Origin: an uncultured bacterium
GTDB taxonomy: Bacteria > Bacillota > Clostridia > Oscillospirales > Ruminococcaceae
Length of the DNA: 8,311 bases
NCBI GenBank assembly: GCA_905215595.1
Contig: CAJMQZ010000088.1
Coordinates: 1 to 8,311 of the forward strand
Direction of reading: 5' to 3'
In this document: positions 1 through 5,841 of the stretch, in pieces
Numbering within the stretch: the first letter of the stretch is position 1
Layout of the letters: every line of letters begins with the position of its first letter
Notes under the pieces: model-generated
The model's database searches: none
Told to the model about the DNA's origin: nothing
The model's input: the letters and a program-made list of their open reading frames with translations, nothing else
Made by a program: the position numbers and the translations under genes

Positions 1-92
1 GCTTCGGAGCGCAACCGCCGCTTGCGGCGGCTCTTGGCGCGGAGATCCGCCGGAACGGTGCTTGAGCCGTCAGGCGGGAATTGTGCGGTACT
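1..92 (-). other. hairpin-rich leader or structured RNA start, leftward
   Basis: This stretch lies just downstream, on the - strand, of a good leftward promoter (99-128). It is rich in self-complementary blocks. CCGCCGC at 15-21 pairs with GCGGCGG at 24-30. On the - strand a nested stem has an outer CCGCC/GGCGG arm and an inner ACGG/CCGT arm within about 48-76. I find no start codon with a ribosome binding site on the - strand before the window edge. It may be the 5' leader of a gene outside the window, or the beginning of a structured RNA. It could instead be another intergenic palindromic repeat. Identity unknown. Confidence 0.3.
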
Positions 93-98
93 GCCTTC

Positions 99-128
99 AG
101 TATAGCACACCCGGGCGAGCGGTGTAAA
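99..128 (-). promoter_or_regulatory. divergent promoter, leftward
   Basis: On the - strand the sequence reads TTTACA (plus 123-128), an 18-bp spacer, then TATACT (plus 99-104). A TG sits one base upstream of the -10, so it is also an extended -10. The predicted start is near 92, so transcription runs left out of the window. It lies back to back with the + strand promoter at 171-199. Confidence 0.5.
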
Positions 129-170
129 CAGAAAATGAGCAGCGCCGCTTTTGCTCTGCCCATTTTGGGG

Positions 171-199
171 TTGACAGCCCTGCCCTGCGGTGTTATTTT
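171..199 (+). promoter_or_regulatory. promoter of the CLC antiporter gene
   Basis: A perfect TTGACA (171-176) is followed by a 17-bp spacer and TATTTT (194-199), a 4/6 match to the -10 consensus. Transcription should begin near 206. The leader is about 44 nt and starts with a small hairpin, GTTCC (206-210) pairing with GGAAC (218-222). The leader is too short for a fluoride riboswitch. Confidence 0.6.
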
Positions 200-249
200 A
201 TATCGGTTCCAAAAAACGGAACGGATGTCAAGATACAGGAGTACTTTCT

Positions 250-1527
250 ATGAACGATTTTGATACATTCCGGCGCGAAGCCGAAGCCGCCCTGCGGGTG
301 GCGCTGCAATGGTTCTTTCTGGCGGTTCCCATGGGTCTGCTCTGTGGATTTCTGGGCACCTTGTTCCACCTTGCTGTCGAGCACGCCACCGAGCTGCGCG
401 CCGTGCAGCCTTGGCTGCTGTTCCTTTTGCCTGTGGCGGGTCTGCTCATCACTGCCCTTTATAAGGTAACAAAGTGCGAGGGTGTGGGCACCAACAACGT
501 TCTCCGCGCTGTGCAGAGCGGCGAGCCGGTCAGTATTCTGCTGGTGCCCGCCATCTTTCTGGGTACGGTGCTCACCCACCTGTGCGGCGGCTCTGCCGGC
601 CGCGAGGGCGCTGCTTTGCAGATGGGCGGCAGCATCGGCTGGAACCTTGGCACCCTGCTGCGGCTCAAGGACCACGACCGCCGCACCGCCACCATCAGCG
701 GCATGGCTGCGTTCTTCTCTGCCCTGTTCGGCACCCCGCTGGCGGCGGCCTGCTTTGCCATGATGGTGGAGGATGTGGGCCTGACCTTCACCTCTGCCTT
801 TGTCCCCGCCTTTACCTCCGCCCTCATCGCCTACGGCTGCTCGCTGGTCTTTGGCATCGCGCCCACCCACTTTGCCCTCACCGCGCCGGAGCTGAATGTC
901 CGCACCGCCCTGCTGGTCATCCTGCTGGGTGTGGCCTGCGCTGCTGTTTCCCGCCTGTTCTGCTACACCCTCCACTTCATGGAGTATACCGTGCCAAAGC
1001 TTCTCCCGAACCCGTGGGTGCGGGTCTTTGCGGGCGGCGTGCTGGTCATCGGCTTTTCCTATCTGTTCGGCGTGGGGCGCTATAACGGCGCGGGCATGAG
1101 CGTCATCACCGCTGCCGTGGAGCAGGGACAGGCGCTGCCGTGGGATTTTCTGTGCAAGATCTTCCTTACCGCGCTGACCCTTGCCTGCGGGTTCAAGGGC
1201 GGCGAGGTGGTGCCCAGCTTTTTTGTGGGTGCTACCTTCGGCTGCGTGGTCGGCCCGCTGCTGGGTCTGCCCGCCGGGTTTGCGGCGGCAGTGGGACTGG
1301 TGTCCATCTTCTGCGGTGCCACCAACGCCCTGATCCCCTCCATCCTGCTGGCCTTTGAGCTGTTCAGCGGCGCCGGGCTGGAGCTCATCGCGCTGGGCTG
1401 CGGCATCTGCTATATGCTCTCCGGCCACCACGGCCTGTACAGCAGCCAGACCTTCGTCACCAACAAGCTGCGCTCGGAGTATATGTCCCACAAGTGGCGC
1501 GTAAAGGTGAAAAAAGCGGAAGAGTGA
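250..1527 (+). CDS. CLC-family ion antiporter, probable fluoride exporter (CLC-F type)
   Basis: A 425-residue integral membrane protein of the CLC superfamily. ATG 250 is chosen over ATG 190 because AGGAG at 237-241 lies 8 nt upstream, and 190 lies inside the predicted -10 region. Family signatures are clear. GREG at 117-120 holds the external gating glutamate E119. A TPLAA block (162-166) ends helix I. KGGEVVP (316-322) takes the place of the chloride-site GxFxP loop. Y397, in GLYSS, matches the central tyrosine. The loop that reads GSGIP in chloride transporters is GVGTN here, so the selectivity serine is V79. My alignment places V173 where E. coli ClcA has the proton glutamate E203, although E174-D175 follow directly. 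Loss of both residues is a known trait of the fluoride/proton-antiporting CLC(F) branch, whose role is to remove cytoplasmic fluoride. CLC membership is certain; fluoride specificity is inferred from residues only. The gene is monocistronic and converges on uppP. Confidence 0.9.
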   Translation: MNDFDTFRREAEAALRVALQWFFLAVPMGLLCGFLGTLFHLAVEHATELRAVQPWLLFLLPVAGLLITALYKVTKCEGVGTNNVLRAVQSGEPVSILLVPAIFLGTVLTHLCGGSAGREGAALQMGGSIGWNLGTLLRLKDHDRRTATISGMAAFFSALFGTPLAAACFAMMVEDVGLTFTSAFVPAFTSALIAYGCSLVFGIAPTHFALTAPELNVRTALLVILLGVACAAVSRLFCYTLHFMEYTVPKLLPNPWVRVFAGGVLVIGFSYLFGVGRYNGAGMSVITAAVEQGQALPWDFLCKIFLTALTLACGFKGGEVVPSFFVGATFGCVVGPLLGLPAGFAAAVGLVSIFCGATNALIPSILLAFELFSGAGLELIALGCGICYMLSGHHGLYSSQTFVTNKLRSEYMSHKWRVKVKKAEE

Positions 1528-1536
1528 GCGTTTGCA

Positions 1537-1720
1537 AACCCTCTCAGTCACGCCTGACGGCGTGCCAGATTCCCCCTTTTGTCACCTGCGGTGACATCTT
1601 CCCCCGGAGCGGGGGAAGTCTTTCCTCTCAAGGGGGAGCTTTTTTGCAGCTTCCGGTCAGTACAAATAAACCTCCCCCCTTCGGGGGAGGTGGCATCGCG
1701 CAGCAATGACGGAGAGGGTT
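1537..1720. repeat. palindromic intergenic repeat element, copy 1
   Basis: A 184-bp element bounded by an imperfect inverted repeat: AACCCTCTCAGTCA at the left and the complement of AACCCTCTCCGTCA at the right. It is a string of hairpins: CACGCC/GGCGTG (1549-1564), GTCACC/GGTGAC (1581-1595), a 9-bp stem CTTCCCCCG/CGGGGGAAG (1598-1618), and CCTCCCCC/GGGGGAGG (1671-1690). It has no convincing gene. The block 1571-1635 recurs in inverted orientation at 7856-7914. It resembles a non-autonomous dispersed repeat (MITE- or REP-like) and may also act as a transcription barrier between the convergent genes. Confidence 0.65.
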
Positions 1721-1754
1721 CAGCCCGCCAAAAAAGAAGCATACCATACAATAA

Positions 1755-1794
1755 GGGGCTGCTGCACGGCATTCAGTGCAGCAGCCCCTGTTTT
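1755..1794. terminator. bidirectional terminator between CLC gene and uppP
   Basis: A perfect 13-bp stem, GGGGCTGCTGCAC (1755-1767) with GTGCAGCAGCCCC (1776-1788), and an 8-nt loop. On the + strand it is followed by TGTTTTAT, which fits the end of the CLC transcript. On the - strand, 24 bases after the uppP stop, the following tract (TTATTGTAT) is weaker but could serve uppP. Confidence 0.7.
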
Positions 1795-1811
1795 ATCATA
1801 ACAAAATTCTC

Positions 1812-2642
1812 TTATGCCAGCGCGGTGATGGCTGCCACAGCCAGCACGATGGCACCCAGCACGATGCGGTAGATGCCGAAGAACTTGAAGTCGTGGCGCT
1901 TGACGTAGTCCATCAGGAAGCGGATGGCTGCAAGGCTGACGGCAAAGGCCACAACGCAGCCCACCAGCAGCACAGCGATCTCGGTGCCGGTGATGGATAC
2001 GCCGGAAACCGCGAACTTGACCACCTTGAGCAGGGATGCACCCGCCATGACCGGGATGGCAAGATAGAAGGTGAACTCTGCCACGCAGGCGCGGGAGAGC
2101 CCCAGCAGCAGACCGCCCACGATGGTAGCGCCGGAGCGGGAGGTGCCGGGGATGATGGCAAGACACTGCCACACGCCGATCAGCAGCGCGTCCCGGTAGC
2201 TGATCTGTTCCAGCTTTGTGACCCGGGGCGTGGTGCGGCGGTTCTCCACCACAAGGAAGAGCACGCCGTACAAAATCAGCATGGCGGCTACGGTGATGTA
2301 GTTATAGAAGTGATCCTCCATCCAATCGTCCAGCGGGCTGATGACCAGCACCGGCAGGGTGGCGGCTACCACCTTAAACCACAGGTTCCACACGCTGGGC
2401 TTGGAGATGACCTTGCCCTGCCGCAGCCAGAAGGGCCACAGCTTATTCCAGAACAGCACCACCACAGCCAGAATGGCACCCAGCTGGATGACCACCCGGA
2501 ACATGGACATGAACTCTTCACTGGCATTGAACTTGACGACCTGCTCCACCAGAATCATGTGACCGGTGGAGGAGATGGGCAGCCACTCGGTAATGCCCTC
2601 CACGATACCCATCAGGATCGCTTTGATGATCTCAAAAAACGT
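1812..2642 (-). CDS. uppP: undecaprenyl-diphosphatase (bacitracin-resistance protein type)
   Basis: An integral membrane enzyme that dephosphorylates undecaprenyl pyrophosphate to the monophosphate, recycling the lipid carrier for peptidoglycan and other wall polymers. Overproduction in other bacteria gives bacitracin resistance. Both family motifs are present, numbered from the proposed start: EGITEWLPISSTGH (15-28) with E15 and E19, and PGTSRSGAT (165-173) with catalytic R169. The rest is a run of hydrophobic helices, as expected for about eight membrane spans. I place the start at an ACG codon (2640-2642). AGGAGG (2650-2655) sits exactly 7 nt upstream of it, and the residues that follow (TFFEIIKAILMG) match the usual N-terminus of the family. 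The first in-frame ATG (2610-2612) would remove 10 residues and has no ribosome binding site. The proposed protein is 276 residues, normal for the family. If the ACG is a sequencing error for ATG the call is unchanged. Confidence 0.93.
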   Translation of the reverse strand, partial: TFFEIIKAILMGIVEGITEWLPISSTGHMILVEQVVKFNASEEFMSMFRVVIQLGAILAVVVLFWNKLWPFWLRQGKVISKPSVWNLWFKVVAATLPVLVISPLDDWMEDHFYNYITVAAMLILYGVLFLVVENRRTTPRVTKLEQISYRDALLIGVWQCLAIIPGTSRSGATIVGGLLLGLSRACVAEFTFYLAIPVMAGASLLKVVKFAVSGVSITGTEIAVLLVGCVVAFAVSLAAIRFLMDYVKRHDFKFFGIYRIVLGAIVLAVAAITALA

Positions 2643-2658
2643 ATAAATCCCTCCTGCA

Positions 2659-2673
2659 GCACCCGTTGGGTGC
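2659..2673 (-). promoter_or_regulatory. leader hairpin just upstream of the uppP ribosome binding site
   Basis: A perfect 6-bp stem, GCACCC/GGGTGC with a 3-nt loop, lies 3 nt upstream of the AGGAGG of uppP. On the + strand it is followed a few bases later by six T residues, so it would also resemble a weak terminator in that direction. A role in translation control or transcript stability is possible but only inferred. Confidence 0.35.
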
Positions 2674-2696
2674 GTAGTTTTTTCAAAAGCAGTTCC

Positions 2697-2735
2697 AGTA
2701 TACCATACTATGAGCCGCTGTGCATACAGATTATA
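2697..2735 (-). promoter_or_regulatory. probable promoter region of uppP
   Basis: Two -10-like boxes on the - strand: TGGTATACT (plus 2697-2705, extended -10) and a perfect TATAAT (plus 2730-2735). Neither has a good -35 match. Transcription from the nearer box would give a leader of about 50 nt that includes the small hairpin. Confidence 0.4.
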
Positions 2736-2740
2736 GAAAT

Positions 2741-2776
2741 TTTCCCCCGGGCGCTGTATTTATCTGCCCCGGGAAA
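2741..2776. promoter_or_regulatory. inverted repeat between divergent promoters (candidate operator)
   Basis: The arms TTTCCCCCGGGC (2741-2752) and GCCCCGGGAAA (2766-2776) form an imperfect inverted repeat around a 13-nt centre. The centre covers the expected -35 positions of the rightward promoter (2782-2787) and of the outer leftward -10 box (2730-2735). Such a placement suits a protein that controls both directions, but no regulator is known for it. Confidence 0.3.
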
Positions 2777-2787
2777 TGTGCTATACT
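2759..2787 (+). promoter_or_regulatory. promoter of the RCK-PH operon
   Basis: TATACT (2782-2787) carries TG one base upstream (extended -10). The -35 region TTTATC (2759-2764) is weak at a 17-bp spacing. The predicted start near 2795 leaves a leader of about 64 nt before the first gene. Confidence 0.5.
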
Positions 2788-2858
2788 ATAAAAATAAGAA
2801 GTCTGTCCGCTTTCTGCGCCCGGCGCAAAAAGCACTGAGAACAACGAGGTGAACCTTC

Positions 2859-3272
2859 ATGAACATACTGGTGATCGGCTGCGATCAGGTGGGTGCGGCG
2901 CTGATCCGCGATCTGGAGCGCATCGGCCATGATATCTCGGTGGTGGAAAAGGACCCTGAGCAGCTCAAGCGTCTGGATGCCTTTGACGATTATACCTTTC
3001 ACGGCACTGCCCTTGTGGGCGACCCTACCGACCCGGACACCCTGCGCCGGGGCGGCGTGGAGAACTGCGACGCCGTGGCGGCGGTGACCGAGGAGGACTC
3101 GGTGAACCTGATGGCGGCGCAGCTGGCCAAGAACATCTTCCGCCGGGATAAGGTCATCTGCCGGGTATCCGACCCGCATCTGCAGATCTTGTACCACAAG
3201 GCCTACGAGCTGGAGACCATCTGCCCCACCGTGCTGACTGAGCAGGCGGTGTTCCGGGCACTTTCCAAGTAA
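2859..3272 (+). CDS. RCK_N (TrkA-N) domain protein, lacks the C-terminal domain
   Basis: A 137-residue Rossmann-fold protein made up of an RCK_N domain alone. Seen: beta strand ILVI followed by the dinucleotide-binding loop GCDQVG (7-12), acidic residue E30 at the end of strand 2 (VVEKD), and a conserved GDPTD and AAVTEEDSVNLMAA pattern further on. In TrkA/KtrA proteins this domain binds NAD(H) or adenine nucleotides and gates a potassium channel or transporter. The usual RCK_C ligand-binding domain is missing; the stop codon follows right after the RCK_N fold with no sign of a frameshift. GAGGTG (2846-2851) lies 7 nt before the ATG. It is the first gene of the operon and is followed after 43 nt by a full-length RCK protein, so the two may form a heteromeric ring. 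No transporter subunit (TrkH/KtrB) is in the window. Confidence 0.85.
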   Translation: MNILVIGCDQVGAALIRDLERIGHDISVVEKDPEQLKRLDAFDDYTFHGTALVGDPTDPDTLRRGGVENCDAVAAVTEEDSVNLMAAQLAKNIFRRDKVICRVSDPHLQILYHKAYELETICPTVLTEQAVFRALSK

Positions 3273-3315
3273 GAAGCCGTTTTTTGCTTTACAGACCGTA
3301 GAATGAGGTAACGAT

Positions 3316-3984
3316 ATGAAAGTTTGTATTGCCGGCGGCGGCCGGGTGGGAATGTACCTTGCCCAAAGCCTGCTGTCCCACCACCATAAGGTGACCATCA
3401 TCGAGCCGCAGGAGGCGCTGTGCCGCACCCTTGCGGATACGCTGGATATCCCGGTCATCTGCGGCGACTCCTTGAGCTTTGACACCCTGCGCACCGCCGA
3501 CGTGGCCAGCTGCGACGCCTTTGTGGCGGTGACCAACACCGACGAGACCAATCTGGTGGCGTGCCAGATCGCCAAGCGGGAGTTCGGCGTGAACCGCACC
3601 GTGGCACGCGCCTCCAACCCCAAAAACCGGGACATCCTGCACACGCTGGGCGTAGATACCGTGGTGTGCGGCACCGACAACCTGAGCCACATTCTGGAGC
3701 GGGAGATCGAGACCGACACCATCCGGCAGCTGCTTTCGCTGGGCGGCGGCACTGCCAGCCTGAACGAGATCCTGCTGCCGGAGGACTTTCAGTTCGCGGG
3801 CAAGGAGATCAAGGAGATCCCCATTCCCGGCGATGCCATTCTGGTCAGCATCACCCGGGATACCGAGTTCATCATCCCTCACGGCAGCACGGTGCTGCTG
3901 CCGTGGGACCGGCTGCTGTGCCTGACACAGGACGACACCCTGCATCTTTTGATGGATGCGTGGGGTCTTTCCTCCCACAAATGA
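3316..3984 (+). CDS. TrkA/KtrA-type potassium transport regulator (RCK_N + RCK_C)
   Basis: A 222-residue cytoplasmic protein, the usual size of KtrA-type gating subunits. The RCK_N domain (about 1-125) starts with the nucleotide loop GGGRVG (7-12) and has E30 at the end of strand 2. The C-terminal part (about 140-218), rich in short strands, fits an RCK_C (TrkA_C) domain that binds a small ligand. Such proteins assemble as rings on a membrane potassium channel or symporter and switch it by nucleotide or ligand binding. TGAGGT just upstream gives a 7-nt spaced ribosome binding site. Its TGA stop overlaps the ATG of the next gene (ATGA at 3981-3984), so the regulator and the membrane PH protein are translationally coupled. 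Which channel it acts on cannot be told from here. Confidence 0.88.
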   Translation: MKVCIAGGGRVGMYLAQSLLSHHHKVTIIEPQEALCRTLADTLDIPVICGDSLSFDTLRTADVASCDAFVAVTNTDETNLVACQIAKREFGVNRTVARASNPKNRDILHTLGVDTVVCGTDNLSHILEREIETDTIRQLLSLGGGTASLNEILLPEDFQFAGKEIKEIPIPGDAILVSITRDTEFIIPHGSTVLLPWDRLLCLTQDDTLHLLMDAWGLSSHK

Positions 3985-4412
3985 GCGAGCAGGAGCTGCT
4001 GCGCACCGCACTGGTGCTGCCGCCCCGCGCCCGCCGGGTGCTCTGCGTCTGGGCAGCTGTGCCCGGGCTGGTCTGCGCGCCCTTTGCCTTCTGGCAAAGT
4101 GTGTGGGCGGGCGCAGTCTTTTGCGCTGTATGGGTGGCGCTGGTGGCGCTTGTCCGGGCGCGCTGCTGCAGCTTTGTCGCCGCCCTGACGGCAAACAGCG
4201 TCACGGTGCAGTCCGGGGTGGCTGTCCCTGTGCTGCACCGCATCCCGCGCCGGGCGGTCACCGGGGTGCAGCTGCTGCGCACCCCGCTGCTGTGGGCGGC
4301 AGGATGCACTGTGCTCCTTGTGCGCAGCCCGGGTTTGCAGCTGGTGCTGCCCGGCATCCCTGCCGCGCAGGCGGCTGCACTGGCGGCGGTGCTGATGGAG
4401 GGCAACGTATGA
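3981..4412 (+). CDS. small membrane PH-domain protein (DUF304/bPH_2, YdbS-like)
   Basis: A 143-residue protein. Two hydrophobic segments (about 20-36 and 41-58) are followed by a bacterial pleckstrin-homology-like domain (about 66-138). The pattern of that domain is visible: TANSVTVQSGV, then IPRRAVTGVQ, a hydrophobic xPLLWAAGC turn and LPGI near the end. This order of two spans then PH fold matches YdbS of Bacillus. In Bacillus the ydbS-ydbT pair has been linked to sigma-W-type envelope stress and bacteriocin resistance; whether that applies here is not known. The start codon has no good ribosome binding site of its own and overlaps the preceding stop (ATGA), which points to translational coupling with the RCK gene. 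The stop again overlaps the next start. The family call rests on pattern, not on a profile search. Confidence 0.72.
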   Translation: MSEQELLRTALVLPPRARRVLCVWAAVPGLVCAPFAFWQSVWAGAVFCAVWVALVALVRARCCSFVAALTANSVTVQSGVAVPVLHRIPRRAVTGVQLLRTPLLWAAGCTVLLVRSPGLQLVLPGIPAAQAAALAAVLMEGNV

Positions 4413-5764
4413 ACCGGGAAAAGCACTTCCACCCGCTGGCGGCGCTGCATCTGCTGCGCAAGACGTTGCTTGTGTACCTTCTGCCGCTGGTACAGGTGCT
4501 TTTTGACCGCAACTGGGATGCCCTGCGTGCGGCGCTGCGGCAGGATCTTGTATTGCTCTTCTTTATCAGCGCCGTGTGCTGGGCGGTGTACTATGGTGGC
4601 CGCTGGCAGGTGGATGCCGAGGGCACGGTGCACGTCAGCTGGCGGCTTGGCGTGCGGCTGGACCGCGCCCTGCGCGCCGAGGGGCTGGCGGCGCTGATGC
4701 TGGAGCAGCCCCTGCTCTACCGCCTGACCGGTGCCTGCCGGGTGGTGCTGTACCCTGTGGGGCAGACCAAAACTATTACTTTGTATCTTACCCGGCAGCA
4801 GGCCGAGGAGCTTGCCGATGTGCTGCTGCCAGTGACAGACCCGCTGTGGCACGCGCCCAAGGGCGGCGAAAAGCTGGCCTTTACGGTGCTGGGTGCCAAC
4901 GGCCTGTCTACCCTGATTTTATGGTGGCTGGCCATCCACCAGACCCAGAGCTATGCCCCGGATGCCCAGACCGCTGCTCTTGCGCAGCTGGGACAGCTGG
5001 CGGCGCTTGCCGCCCGCTGGCTGCCGCTGGGCATGGCATGGCTGCTGGTACTGGCGGGTACGCTGTTCTGCATCAGTCTGGTGCGCAGCGCTTTGCAGGC
5101 GGTGCATTACACCGTCTGGCGCACCGATACCCAGCTGGGCAGCCGGGGCGGATTGATCCGCCGGTACGAGATGCGGCTGCGGCTCTGCCAGCTGAACTAC
5201 GCCGACCTGCGCCGCTCCCCGGCCACATGGGCACTGCATTATTGCCCGGTATTTGTCTCGGCAGGGGCGTGCCGCCCGGAGCTGCCCTTGTTCGTCTGGC
5301 GGGAGGGCACCCCGCTGCTGCGGGAGCTGCTGCCCGAGATGGCGCAGCTGCCCCCGGACACCCGCGCCGACACCACCGACCGCAGCATGATATTTTTTCT
5401 GCCGGCGGGCATCCCGCTGGCGCTCTGTCTGCTGCTGACGGCGGTCTCCCGCACCACCCTGCCTGCCCTTACCCTGCCGCTGCTCATCCCCACCGGGGTG
5501 TTTGCCGCCCTGCTGGGCGCTGCCGCCGTGGGCTGGCACCGGGAGGGCGTATGGCAGCAGCAAGGACAGCTGCTGCTCTGTCGGCAGCACCGGTTCCATC
5601 TGCACCAGCTGTGTGTGTTCCACCCGGACACCGGCTTTGCCGCATTGCAATCCCCTTGGGCGGTAACGGTGCAGCGTGCCAACCTGACCCTTGTATTTCC
5701 CGGCAAAGAAAAGGTCACCGTGCGCAGTGTGCCGCTGGCGGCTCTTGATTTTCTGGAGATATAG
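4409..5764 (+). CDS. multi-span membrane protein with three PH-like domains (DUF304, YdbT-like)
   Basis: A 451-residue membrane protein. Pairs of hydrophobic segments (about 15-33/46-64, 158-176/200-225, 328-346/352-374) alternate with three soluble stretches (about 64-142, 230-312 and 375-448). Each stretch looks like a bacterial PH repeat. The first has the typical LMLEQPLLYRLTGACRV turn. The second is marked by GSRGGLIRRY and LRRSPATWAL. The third reads REGVWQQQGQLLLCRQ and ends in a VPLAALDFLE helix. Three repeats with membrane pairs between them is the layout of YdbT. GGAGGG (4397-4402) lies 6 nt before the ATG, and the ATG overlaps the stop of the YdbS-like gene. The two probably form one membrane complex. 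Function unknown. The product has no sign of truncation, and a strong hairpin follows the stop. Confidence 0.7.
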   Translation: MNREKHFHPLAALHLLRKTLLVYLLPLVQVLFDRNWDALRAALRQDLVLLFFISAVCWAVYYGGRWQVDAEGTVHVSWRLGVRLDRALRAEGLAALMLEQPLLYRLTGACRVVLYPVGQTKTITLYLTRQQAEELADVLLPVTDPLWHAPKGGEKLAFTVLGANGLSTLILWWLAIHQTQSYAPDAQTAALAQLGQLAALAARWLPLGMAWLLVLAGTLFCISLVRSALQAVHYTVWRTDTQLGSRGGLIRRYEMRLRLCQLNYADLRRSPATWALHYCPVFVSAGACRPELPLFVWREGTPLLRELLPEMAQLPPDTRADTTDRSMIFFLPAGIPLALCLLLTAVSRTTLPALTLPLLIPTGVFAALLGAAAVGWHREGVWQQQGQLLLCRQHRFHLHQLCVFHPDTGFAALQSPWAVTVQRANLTLVFPGKEKVTVRSVPLAALDFLEI

Positions 5765-5773
5765 AAGTATACT
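5745..5773 (+). promoter_or_regulatory. promoter firing into a terminator, upstream of the HAD gene
   Basis: TTGATT (5745-5750), a 17-bp spacer and TATACT (5768-5773) overlap the last codons of the PH-domain gene. The predicted start, near 5780, is within the first bases of the hairpin at 5778-5809. The -35 matches 4/6 and the -10 5/6 of consensus. Confidence 0.5.
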
Positions 5774-5777
5774 TGCG

Positions 5778-5814
5778 ATGCCCCGCTGAACCTACGGTCG
5801 GCGGGGCATTTTTT
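5778..5814 (+). terminator. terminator of the RCK-PH operon / leader of the HAD gene
   Basis: ATGCCCCGC (5778-5786) pairs with GCGGGGCAT (5801-5809) across a 14-nt loop and runs into six T residues (5809-5814). It closes the operon upstream. Because a promoter sits directly before it, it may also cut short most transcripts that start there. Confidence 0.85.
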
Positions 5815-5841
5815 GTATCACAGACCAACGGAGACTATTTT

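Noticed and set aside
190..249. Longer N-terminus for the CLC protein from ATG 190
   Set aside because: It overlaps the predicted -10 box and has no ribosome binding site; the added residues do not resemble the family.
200..249. Fluoride riboswitch before the CLC gene
   Set aside because: The leader is too short and lacks the conserved crcB-motif segments.
81..263. A 60-codon + strand frame at the left end
   Set aside because: It spans two promoters and ends inside the start of the CLC gene; no ribosome binding site or recognisable product.
193..1551. A 452-codon open frame antisense to the CLC gene
   Set aside because: Low-complexity product rich in Gln, Gly, His and Ala with no family pattern; it is the mirror of a GC-rich coding frame, and the + strand frame has clear CLC motifs.
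1776..2852. A 358-codon + strand frame across uppP
   Set aside because: His/Asp/Gln-rich shadow of uppP; no ribosome binding site and it crosses the divergent promoter region.
3956..4408. A 602-residue reading of the YdbT-like protein starting at 3956
   Set aside because: The first 151 codons are out of frame with, and shadowed by, the YdbS-like gene; ATG 4409 has a strong ribosome binding site.
3872..4852. Long - strand frames across the RCK and PH genes
   Set aside because: They overlap coherent + strand genes, lack ribosome binding sites and give unpatterned Arg/Gln/Ala-rich products.
5773..5841. Longer N-terminus for the HAD protein
   Set aside because: The extension is translated from the terminator hairpin and precedes the normal HAD start, which has its own ribosome binding site.
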